Assembly (NCBI GenBank): GCA_028673005.1 | Contig: CM054113.1 | Span: forward strand, 211,535,504-211,599,503 | Length of the DNA: 64,000 bases | Reading direction: 5' to 3' | DNA from: Tanypteryx hageni | Taxonomy: Eukaryota > Arthropoda > Insecta > Odonata > Petaluridae | Part shown: piece by piece, positions 11,919 to 21,180 of the stretch | Position numbering within the stretch: position 1 is the stretch's first letter | Layout: every line of letters starts with the position of its first letter | Position numbers and translations under genes: made by a program | The notes under the pieces: generated by a model | The model's database searches: none | What the model was told of the DNA's origin: nothing | What the model saw: only the letters and a program-made list of their open reading frames with translations

Positions 11919-12203
11919 CAGTGTTTTTCAAACTTTTTGTATCGCGACCCAGAGGAATGTCTCGCGACCCAGTCGAAGGGATGGCACAAGGAGAAAAACA
12001 TGTTCTGCATTCAGTTTTTATCAATTCTCGATAAAAAAGCAAAAAAGCAACTCATACTAAAATATTGACGTTTTTATAATGAGAGCATTAAGTTTTCTGT
12101 AATTTTTGATACATTTCAGCTGATTATGCGTTGAGTGCTTAGATTTTTTTCCTGAGCCTCGCGATCCAGTAATGGGTCGCGACCCCAAGTTTGAAAAACA
12201 CTG
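11919..12203. mobile_element. hAT miniature element with perfect 8-bp TSD
   Basis: The ends are CAGTGTTTTTCAAACTT and AAGTTTGAAAAACACTG, a 17-bp perfect inverted repeat, continuing into GCGACCC-type motifs on both sides. The 8-bp target duplication ATCTAAAG is identical at 11911-11918 and 12204-12211. No coding capacity. The CAGTG start and 8-bp duplication place it in the hAT superfamily; the central TA of the duplication fits the Buster-type target. Confidence 0.95.
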
Positions 12204-12211
12204 ATCTAAAG

Positions 12212-14233
12212 CACCTAGGTTATTTTGATCCGTAGGTCATAAGCTACATTTGGAGGACGTAAATAACATATCAGATGCATTTCCATTTTTTATCACAAAG
12301 ACGAAAATAAAAATCAGCCTCCATAGTATATTGGAAGCGGAATGACTGCGAAGTGTTGCGTGGTGAAAAATACTCTGTTAACATAATCGACCAAATAAAA
12401 TAATTATGGCAGAAAATGACTGGAACAATTTATCTTAATCCGGAGTAAGAAGTTGAATTTCAAACGTTGAATTTTTAAAAGTTGATTTTTAAAAGATCAT
12501 TTTAACTTGTTATCGCGGTTTAATAAACGAGCCATATTAATCCACAAATTTTGCAGCAAAGTTTGACGTCATTGATATCCAATAACATGCTATCTAAATT
12601 AAAAGAGAAGCTACAAGTTTTTACCGGTGCAGGTTACTGAAAAATTAACACATTCCATTTGATTTAAATATATCCTCAAGGACTATTTTTATTTTGCCAC
12701 TATCTCGATATTCCTTCCTCGTCTTTAAGTTTATTTTCACTACCTTGGTCAACAATTCGGTGAAATTTTAGACTGTAAAAGAACCTCCGAAACATTTATG
12801 AATCAGGTTCTGTGGAAACGAAAATGTCAAATAAATTAAAACACTACTTTTACAACTGAAACAAAAGCTATACTGTAGTATTCAAATACACATGCCACTA
12901 TATTAATTTTTTAAAATAAAATTAAGTATGTATAAATTTCTTCATATTTTTCTAGCCCAAAGAAGGGTGAACTAATGTGAGAAGTCCCACAGAATATAGA
13001 TGGGAATGGGACGATTCGGAATATTTTCAACCGCTACACTCTCGAGCCCTGGACAAGAAGACAAAACACTTTGAATAATTGAAAATTGGAAATATTTTTC
13101 GTGGGATAGGGCTGCCCGTTGTAAAGGTCGCTATGAATGAACGGGAAATGACCTTTAAGCAGTGCGGCGACATAGATTAGTCGGATCTCCGTGGTCCCGA
13201 TGGGCATTCCTTCTTTGGGCAGCAGAGACGGCGGTCGATGCGATGACCTGATAAATATGAAAAATGAGGGAGGAGGTGCCTCCTGTTTTTTGAGATCGAA
13301 TCTACGATGGAAATTAAATGAAAAATTATTCGGAAAGCGGGAAAGGACAAAAAACATGACGTATCGCGGAAAATCCTTTTCGCTAGCTGAAAATAAGCGA
13401 GCGATACGACCACCATGTTTGGATTTATCTTAATCGGTGTAAAACGAAGAATACTTGCGGAGAAGCGGCCACAAACGTTTCTTGGATGGACTCCGAAACA
13501 TTTTTCAGTGCAATGGTAAATGTCTTCTAAAGAGAAAAAATTGCGTTCAAAAATAAAATAAACATTTCCGCGATAGCCCTTTTGAAAGCTTAAAAAGAGA
13601 AAATGTTAAGATAAATTTCGAAATGAGCCTCCATTAAAAAGAATCATCTGAGCATTAAATGTTCCTTTTCCCAATTCGTAAATGAGTCCTAAATAATGAG
13701 AATATTTTGTAATGGCTCCCTTAATAGGACGAGTTTTCTCGATAGAAATCTCCAAAAAAGGGTACATGATCGTTAAGCGCGGCTTGTTGCCATAAGTAAA
13801 TCAAATATAATACTATCATCAACATATATGGCTTTTTAAATCAAATAAAAAATTAATATGAGTATTCATACAACATATTCTGCATAAAAACTCTGTTCTT
13901 GTATTTTTTACAGTTAAACGTTGAATTTTAAAATGCTTTGTTTGCTTTTCAGTCTACATACACGCGGGATGACGTTTAAAATGTAAAAGACCGATAATTA
14001 GTGTATATCTTCGAAGCTTGAATGTGCGAAAAGAATGAGAAAACTGAAATTAATTTGTCAGAGATAGGGAAAATGATAAAGCGCTGAACAAACTCAAAGA
14101 TTACTCCCGAAAAATCCGGAGAGAATGTGTATTGTTTAAAACAACTGTATGCAAACAAAATAAGCGTACTTTATTTAATCAGTCCCCTCTATCCACTACT
14201 GAGCCAACAACGTGTATCCAACTTAAACTCTAA
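12212..14233. other. No gene seen
   Basis: AT-rich anonymous sequence. The overlapping frames on both strands at 13034-13433 have no recognisable motif and are mutually exclusive; I treat them as chance frames. Confidence 0.5.
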
Positions 14234-14988
14234 AGCCGTGTCACTTAGTAACATGTCATACAATATGTGATATAACATGTTTGATGTAACTTATTATATA
14301 ATATTGCTATATAACATTTCCGTCCACATTATAAAATTGTTAGTAACGATGGAGATGTCGAGTAGGGAAGACGTGATCTTCGTAGCAGCAGCTTGCGTGA
14401 TTTTAATTAAAGCCAGGCAAAATAAGACACGGAGAAGGTTTTGGTTACATCCCACTTTATATTTGAGACGAAAATATAGTAATACCAATCTTTTGAAAGA
14501 TCTGAAACATAATGACTTGGATCCATTAAGTGGTGAACTTCGATGCAACGGTAGTTTCAAAAACTTGACAAGAATATCAAATTCTGATTTTCAATTTTTG
14601 ATCAACCAAGTGGGCCACAAAATATGTAAGAAAGACACCCGCTTTAGAGATGCCATAGCAATCAGAGATCGATTGGCTATAACACTGAGGTTTTTAGCCA
14701 CTGGAGACCCCTATCATAGCCCTATGTACTTTTTTAAAGTTTCCATGCAGATCATTTCCCAAATAGTTTCCGAAGTATATGATGTCTTAATCAAACCACC
14801 AGATGTGGAAGCGTTTGCAACATGTTTTGTAACAAGTTATATAACATTCTTTGGTCTTTACCGACACCTAGCGGATAACACATAACTTGCTATATAACAC
14901 TAGTTTTTATAATATTTTCATAAAAATCCTAAAACGTGTTATATAACACTGTTATTATCAGATGTTATTAACAAGTGTGGACACGGCT
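14234..14988 (+). mobile_element. PIF/Harbinger element, internally deleted (755 bp)
   Basis: The element begins AGCCGTGTC and ends GACACGGCT, flanked by TAA on both sides (14231-14233 and 14989-14991), exactly the Harbinger 3-bp duplication. Subterminal regions are packed with TTATATAAC(A/C) motifs, several forming the palindrome TGTTATATAACA, in both left (about 14270-14310) and right (about 14830-14950) flanks of the gene; such repeats are likely protein-binding sites. It carries one open frame for the transposase N-terminus. The right subterminal sequence follows straight on after the truncated gene, so the copy arose by internal deletion of a longer parent. Confidence 0.88.
14349..14885 (+). 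CDS. Truncated PIF/Harbinger transposase, N-terminal part
   Basis: I start at the methionine of MEMSSREDVIFVAAACVIL; an in-frame upstream Met at 14277 would add 24 residues that are subterminal repeat sequence. The order matches HARBI1-like transposases: a hydrophobic/alanine N-terminus, a basic stretch (RQNKTRRRFWLHPTLYLRR), a leucine block (LLKDLKHNDL), then NLTRISNSDFQFLINQVG, and a helix-turn-helix-like part containing DRLAITLRFLATGDPYHS. After about residue 155 (…IKPPDVEAF) homology ends and the last ~20 residues come from right subterminal DNA. The DDE catalytic domain is therefore absent, so it cannot cut DNA. The frame has no stop over 179 codons, suggesting a young insertion. It could still bind element ends and act as a competitor of a full-length enzyme; that is inference. 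Confidence 0.7.
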   Translation: MEMSSREDVIFVAAACVILIKARQNKTRRRFWLHPTLYLRRKYSNTNLLKDLKHNDLDPLSGELRCNGSFKNLTRISNSDFQFLINQVGHKICKKDTRFRDAIAIRDRLAITLRFLATGDPYHSPMYFFKVSMQIISQIVSEVYDVLIKPPDVEAFATCFVTSYITFFGLYRHLADNT

Positions 14989-15026
14989 TAAGATTCTGCT
15001 TCAGTCTAACATAGGTTTCTTTGGAT

Positions 15027-15354
15027 CAGGGATGGATGGACAACGTTTTCTATGTCGGGCCGCATTGGTGCTGGCGACTACTTCGGCGGGCCGCATTGGA
15101 AGTTGCCATTGCTTCGACAGTACGAACTCTAGTTTGAATCATAAGTTTCTTAAAGATTCACGGGCGTCATATAACTGAAATGGTCTAAATGACGTTTACA
15201 GTGTTAACATTTCGATATTAAATGTTAATAAAAATAAAAAATATGAATTTGAGCGCTAAATTTACGGATCACTTTCTTATCATAGCTTCGTGGGCCGCAC
15301 CAAATGCTCTCGGGGGCCGCATAAGGCCCGCGGGCCGTAGGTCGGCCACCCATG
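15027..15354. mobile_element. hAT miniature element with perfect 8-bp TSD
   Basis: Starts CAGGGATGGATGGAC and ends GTCGGCCACCCATG, with GGGCCGC motifs near both ends. CTTTGGAT is exactly duplicated at 15019-15026 and 15355-15362. The open frames over it (14975-15178, 15222-15407) cross its borders and are not genes. The duplication fits the nTnnnnAn pattern of Ac-type hATs. It sits only 38 bp from the Harbinger element. Confidence 0.9.
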
Positions 15355-15491
15355 CTTTGGATAATTTATTATCAGACTATCTCTGGATTTTTCTTTCTCC
15401 CGTTTGAAAGTCACATTGTTATTTTGAAATTCCAACTAATCGTTGGAAGCGGGAAAAACGCCTGCCATCAGTTATTTTATTTAATTGACTC

Positions 15492-15661
15492 ACAAGGAGA
15501 GGTTACGCCCTGCCACTCAGGGATTTAGACGAAATTTGGAGAGTAGAAAGTATATATAAAATAAGAGATCACTTTTATCAAAATTCATTCCATTGGCCCT
15601 TAGCTTCCGAGTAATAACCGTTCCAAATGTTGCGGAAATACGCAAACACGATAAAAGTCCA
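15492..15661 (-). repeat. Dispersed repeat D1, inverted copy
   Basis: The reverse complement of this stretch aligns along its length with 18946-19114, sharing blocks such as TTATTACTYGGAAGCTAAGG and CCAAATTTCGTC. The two copies face each other across 3.3 kb. The family is not recognised. Confidence 0.9.
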
Positions 15662-15690
15662 TCTGGGATATAAACAATAAAACATGTTCG

Positions 15691-16380
15691 TTGGCCGCGG
15701 AGTCGGAAGTCGAACCGGTCCTGCACAGAATGGCAAGGCTACGCTGCAGGGCAGTCGAGAGAATGAGGGCACACACCCCCCACCTTTACCAACAGATCCT
15801 ATCCCCACTATCCATACTCCTACCCAAACACCGCACCAAAAACAAACTCCCTTCCCCCGGCAGGGTTATAGCAGCGACGCTACCTCTCTATTACCCTGAC
15901 TCCCCTCCCATCCACACCCGCACTATGATCCCAATACCACCCCACCTACGCCCTCAGGACGGATGATAAGTTAATTTTTGAACATATATTACTGTTATAT
16001 ATTTTATAATTTTGTTATATTTTATTGTACTCTGTGATATTATTTATGACAATTATTACTGTTTAAATTGTCAAATCCAGTCATGCCAATCAGGCTGCCT
16101 ACGGAAGGTTTTGCCGGGTTTCCCCTCCATCTTTGGGCGAATGCCAGGCAAACAGCCACCCCCGGAGAAAGCAGAAATTAAAATTAACTACCAGTGATTA
16201 AACAAAAAAATATTTACTTTGCACCTGCATCATCCCTGAAGAGGCCTTCTGCCTATACCAGGGTCTTTCTGACCAGGCCATATATAAAGAAAGAGAAATG
16301 AATGTAAACTTGATGTAAATGAATGAAATGTATACGGCTTATCAGCAATAAAAACCCTTAAATTGAATTGATTGATTGTT
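15691..16380 (+). mobile_element. Probable LINE 3' end with 3' UTR
   Basis: A 91-codon frame (15691-15966) with an Arg/Pro-rich composition and no domain I can name is followed by a ~400-bp AT-rich tail that ends AATAAAAACCCTTAAATTGA and then an ATTGATTG microsatellite. A polyadenylation-like signal plus a short tandem tail with no terminal repeats is the usual 3' end of a non-LTR retrotransposon. A second AATAAAAACCCTTAAA occurs at about 19216. The GC-rich coding-like portion contrasts with the flanks. The clade is not determined; it could also be an unrelated dispersed repeat. Confidence 0.45.
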
Positions 16381-16420
16381 GGCGCGGTTGTTTAGGCAAT
16401 AGCTCTATTTAGTAAAATTT

Positions 16421-16900
16421 CGTTGAAATCGGTTCGGCCAATTCCAAATTCATAATTACCGAAAAGTTTAACTTTGCAATTGTGGCGCCCCTACTTAGTT
16501 AATCGGGTCGAAGTATGGCATTTTGGTCATGAATTTATGTGAAAATTATATATACCAAATTTGTTTGAATTCGGGTAGGCCAATTCCCTCCAAAAGCATA
16601 ATTACCGAAAAGTTTAACTTTGCACATGTGGCACCCCTAATTAGTTATCGAGTCGAAGTATGGCAATTTGGCCATGAATTTCTGTGAAAATTCTATGTAC
16701 CACATTTGGTTGAATTCGGCTCGGCCATTTCCTTCCAAAAGGATAACTACAGAAAATTTTATTTTGAAATTGTGTCACCCCTGCTTGGTTTATCCGGTCC
16801 AAATATGTCATTTTGGTCATGTATTTATGTGAATATTCTATGTACCTACCTAATTTGGTTGAAATCGGTTCAGCCAGATCTTCCCTGATATATACGTACA
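16421..16900 (+). repeat. Tandem repeat, ~146-bp unit, about 3.3 copies
   Basis: The block TCGG(T/G/C)..GGCCA..TCC..AA..ATAA.TAC.GAAAA recurs near 16428, 16571, 16717 and, as a partial copy, near 16865, with ATTTTGGTCATG and ATGTGAAAATT between. Units have diverged by perhaps 20%. The last unit runs into a CAGGCAGACGGACATT motif common in arthropod repeats. Confidence 0.85.
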
Positions 16901-17402
16901 GGCAGACGGACATTGCCGAAATTTGGGCCGACCGTTCCATGGGGACCACTCGAAATCGTGAAATTTGGATCGACCCTACATTACGATCCTTGACCCCGTA
17001 GACCGATTTTATCCATGTTAGGCTCGAAAATGTATCTCATCAAAACGATATTATTGGAGAATTCATGAAAATCGGTCAATTGGTTGCTGGGATATCTTAA
17101 AAAACCGGCATTTGGACCAACAATGGGGACCCTCGGGCCCCCATGGGCCGATTTGAATTATTTTTGGCACTGTAACTCTCAGAATTAACTTGAAGCTGCT
17201 GCCATATTTTGAAGCTCCTACATTTATTTTCTGAAGAGTTATGGCTTTCACAGACAGACAGACAAACATTTTCATATATTTATAGAATATTATACCAAAA
17301 TTATTGCTGTTATAATTTTGGTTTCCACGTACATTTTCAATTCGTAGAAATAACTATTATTAAGGACGGGAAATCATTTTATTAATTCATACCTTGGGAT
17401 GA
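16901..17402. other. Dispersed-repeat-like DNA, no gene
   Basis: Contains a second GAAAATCGGTCAATTGGTT ... CAGACAGACAGACAAACATT unit (17066-17270), the same kind of cassette seen at 59990-60060, and a small hairpin (11-bp perfect arms 17294-17304 and 17312-17322, 7-nt loop). Confidence 0.6.
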
Positions 17403-18799
17403 GAAGAACTAAAAGCGATCACGAAATTAATTAATAAGATTTACAACACAGGAGAGTGGCCTCGGAATTTCCTAGAAGTAACAATGATCCCTCTAAAGAA
17501 TAAACCAAAGGCAATGCAGTGTAAAAACTATAGAACGATAAGCCTTCTGTCATACACTTCGAAGATAATTACGACGATTCTTAATAAAAGACTGCAGAAA
17601 AAGGCAGAAGAAATGCCAGCGAAAGATCAATTAGATTTCAGAAAAGGACGAGGAACTAGAGATGCTATAGGGATAGTTAGAATCATATCAGAAAGGGCAA
17701 TAGAGTACAGTCAAGAAATCTGTGTATGTTTCGTATACTGGCAGAATGACTTTGATAGAGTAAATTGGGTAATATTGATGATGATATTAAAGGATGTAGG
17801 TGTAGACTGGAAAGAGAGGAGACTGATCAGGAATCTATATGTGAATCAAGTTGTAAAGGTCAGGTTGGAGAATGCGGATACCTGCGGAGTAAATATCGGT
17901 AGAGGAGTAAGACGGCTGCTGCCTATCGCCGACCATATTCAATATATATGGAGAAAGTCTAATGCAAGAAGTGTTCGAAGGTACAGGAGATTTTAAAATT
18001 GGAGGAAGGATTATAAGAACAGTAAAATATGCGGATGATCAAGTACTTCTAGCAAGAAAGGAAGAACGAGAAAATTATAAATAGACTAGTAATAACAGGT
18101 AGTAAATAGTATGGAAATACAGAAAAATTCAAGGTCATTCTAATATCGGTCAAAGATGAGAATCTGAACATAAGTATTGGAGGAGAGACCTTAGAATAAG
18201 TTTCAGACTATAAATACCTTGGAAGCAACATAACAAGAAAAGCCAAAAGTACAGATGAGATCAGAACTAGAATAGGAAAAGCAAAAGCGGCTTTCAGGAG
18301 AAAGAAACACCTACTTACGGGGAATATAAGGGAAGACATCCGAAAGAAGTTCATAAAATAATATATATGGAGTATAGCTTTGTACGGGGCAGAAACATGG
18401 ACGCTAAGGAAAAATGACATCCAATACTTGGAAAGCTTTGAAATGTGGACTTAAGGAGAATGCTGAAGATAAAATGGACAGATAGGATGAAAAACGATGG
18501 AATGCTACGAAGAGTAGGAGAAAAGCGAATGATTATACAGACTATTAGAAAGAGGAAGGCAAACTGGGTTGGGCATTACCTGAGGAGAGAGAGTATGATT
18601 AAAGACGTGTTAGAAGGAAAACTAGATGGAAAAAGGGAAAGAGGTAGGAAAATGTTTCAGCTGATAGGCGATTTGAAAGGGAAAGAGAGTTATCAAGATA
18701 TGAAGAGGACAGCGGATAATTGGAGTATATGGAAAACCAGGTGTAACAATGAATAATCACGGACCTGTCTACGGACAGACTACCTATGATGATGATGAC
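17396..18799 (+). mobile_element. 5'-truncated LINE with (GAT)n tail
   Basis: The RT relic is followed by a very short 3' UTR (ACCTGTCTACGGACAGACTA) and a short TGATGATGATGA tail at about 18787-18798. A trinucleotide microsatellite in place of poly(A) and a short UTR fit RTE-like LINEs. No target duplication was found. Confidence 0.75.
17403..18756 (+). pseudogene. LINE reverse transcriptase relic
   Basis: Starts 5'-truncated inside the RT domain. Seen in order: EWP.NF (before RT block 1), IPLKNKPKAMQCKNYRTISLLS (KNYR.ISLL block), DQLDFRKGRGTRDAI (Q.GFR.GR.T.DAI), a damaged D...FD.V block, then after a frameshift near 17925 KYADDQVLLA with the catalytic YADD at 18028-18039, DYKYLGSNIT, ALYGAETWTL, and the C-terminal MLKIKWTDRMKN..LRRVGE, KANWVGHYLRR and GKRERGRK blocks. 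Frameshifts and stops (e.g. before 18070, 18196, 18358, 18454) break it. This architecture is that of widespread arthropod endonuclease-RT LINEs with RTE/CR1-like C-termini; the endonuclease part is lost. Confidence 0.85.
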
Positions 18800-18945
18800 C
18801 TTGCTTGATATACTATATAAAGAAGTGCAAATTATAACGGCAATAATTTAGGTATAATAATATTTTATAAATATTATTTTTTAAATTATTATTAAATAAA
18901 TATTGTTATAAACAATATAAATTGGTATAATTATACTATTCTAAA

Positions 18946-19114
18946 TGGACTTTTATCGCGTTTGCGTATTTCTGCGACATTGGAAAGGTTATTACTTGGA
19001 AGCTAAGGGCCAATGGAAAGAATTTTGATACAAGGGATCTCATATTTCATGTATACTTTCTACTCACCAAATTTCGTCCGAATCCCTGAGGAACAGGGTG
19101 TAACCGCTCCTTGT
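18946..19114 (+). repeat. Dispersed repeat D1, direct copy
   Basis: Partner of the inverted copy at 15492-15661. Homology ends abruptly at CTCCTTGT on the outer side of both copies, so those are likely the true borders of the family. Confidence 0.9.
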
Positions 19115-20145
19115 CAGAGGAGAGCGAGTATCCTGGAAATACCTCCCAAATTTTTATGTTGTAGAAATCATGTTTTAGATACATATTTCATCCCTGAAAA
19201 CTGTTTTATCTATCAATAAAAACCCTTAAAATAATGAACCTGAAGCTTTGGGTAATAATTTTCTCACGAATGAGATATATCGCACCCTTCTATTCCAATA
19301 GTATCAAATTTTTCCTTTTCAGACTTTATATCGCTACAAAAAAGATGAATCTTTCCGTCCTATGCGGCGGCTGATTTTTAAAAATATTTATTTGTCGTAA
19401 TTCTCATTACCACATTACAAGGCTGAAGAGCGACATCAAATGGATCTGCGCTATCTCCATGTGGTTTATCTTCGAGAAAATCTTAAGAAAAAGGTGTTCG
19501 AAGGAAAATTTCACAATGAATGAGGGAAAGCAGTCCTTGAGCCGAACTTATCAAACGCCGGATTTCTTCGTAGACGCGAGGAAATTTAAGAGCTGAGGGT
19601 CACCACTTCCAAGATATTTTTATTTATTTTTTATGAAGCGGAAAGAAAGAATGAAGCCACCGACAGACACTCCGCCCTATTTCTTTCACGCACCGTTCCC
19701 TTAATCTAATCGCGCGATCAAAAGGACACCTCACATACAAGCAATTTATTTCGAAAACTTGTCTAAAGGATTGTTTGCTCATAAACTCTATTAGTCTTTT
19801 GTTTTTTTATCACCTTGCGTTCGTTGCGATTATTATCTCTTTCTCATTCGCAGGCCTCCCTCTATTCATCAAATTTGTCGATTATTCAAACCGAATGCGC
19901 CTATTCAGCTGTCAGCAGCGATCCGCACGGTGGAGAGATGAACATGAGCAATGGAAATCGAATGAAAAACTCCATCTCCGTTTCCAACTCACGTCTCCTT
20001 GTCTCTAGGATAAGACAACGAATGCGGGCAGTTATGAGTTTAAGAGGAGATTAAATAATTAAATTTTGCTGCAATCACGCGAAAACTATTTCTGTCGTCA
20101 TATTTCCTCGAGCAGAATTCAGTCACTTTATTCTCAATTTTCAAA
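19115..20145. other. No gene seen
   Basis: Contains a second AATAAAAACCCTTAAA motif near 19216. The two overlapping frames at 19775-20054 have no recognisable domain. Confidence 0.5.
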
Positions 20146-20452
20146 CAGTGGTGTAACTAGGGGCGGAAGGACCCGCGGATAAATATTATTGATGGCCCCT
20201 CTCCCTCTCCTCCTCACCCAACAAATGCATACGTTCGATTATAAAACTACCAAGTTGCACTTATTAATCGATTATTAGTAATACGGTGAAAATGTTAGGT
20301 TTATTTGAATTACTGTCCTAAAATATTGGTTAACTAGACATCCATTCAGAAATTAGAATAAAAAGAGAAATAGCTAAAAAACTAAATTTTTTGTATATTC
20401 TGAAAGATTCGAGGGACTTGGTCACCCACGCCACCCTACTCTAACGCCACTG
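20146..20452. mobile_element. hAT miniature element
   Basis: Starts CAGTGGTGTAACTAGGGG and ends with the complement of CAGTGGCGTTAGAGTAGGG. Flanking 8-mers TTTTCAAA (20138-20145) and TTTTCAAC (20453-20460) differ by one base. Non-coding, 307 bp. Confidence 0.88.
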
Positions 20453-20984
20453 TTTTCAACCCGTTAATTTTGCCCGCGACTTTTTAATACATTACGACTA
20501 ATCTGTTTCATAATCATTCCATGAGCCACTTAGTTGCCTGAAATATTTTTGCCCGATTTGGAAACTTTTTCATCGCGACATCGTACAAAACAAAGCTTCT
20601 AACAGGTTTTTAATTATCGCCAAACTTGAGATCAGATCAGCCTATTAGCCAAGTACACCAAATATATCTATCACGAAAGGAAAGGATGCGCAACCTTACA
20701 AGGGTAAATAATTCAAAATTCGGTTACAATTCGCTACAAGATAATTTAACATAGAATATTTCTCCACACACACACACAGCTTTTGATATGTAAATTTGGA
20801 AACATAAGAAAAAAGTACACGAATCACATAGGTTCTTTGTATAGGACGATAGGCAAACGTTTATAAAAAATAAGGGTCTAAAATGCATTTCTATTGTACC
20901 TTGCAATTATATTAGTATAGGAATGGTTAGCCTGCCTTAATCCCAAAATTTGTGTCGCGTGTTTGTATCCTATAGTACGCATAT

Positions 20985-21180
20985 TCCTAAATAATTCATT
21001 AGAGAATTATCGAGCTCATCTTACGGCTGAGAACAAATTCAAGAAGTAGCATTAAATGTCCAAATCTGAAAAAAGTACTTAGCTAAAGTATCTCTAATAG
21101 CCATAACCTTGTTGTGGCTATTTAATAAATGTTTTGGACAATTTAGTGCTTATTCTTAAATATGTTCCTAAGTGTTCCTC
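20985..21180 (+). repeat. Dispersed repeat D2, uninterrupted copy
   Basis: Shares GAATTATCGAGCTCATCTTA, a gtact-tagc-...-GCCATAACCTTGTTGTGG-like block and TGCTTATTC with 42494-42690; a third partial copy lies at 63685-63740. This copy is continuous through the position where two hAT elements sit in the 42-kb copy, so it acts as an empty-site reference. Confidence 0.75.

Noticed and set aside
15691..15966. Host gene encoding a 91-aa protein
   Set aside because: It leads directly into a LINE-like 3' UTR and tail and overlaps another frame; no host features such as splice-supported neighbours are seen.
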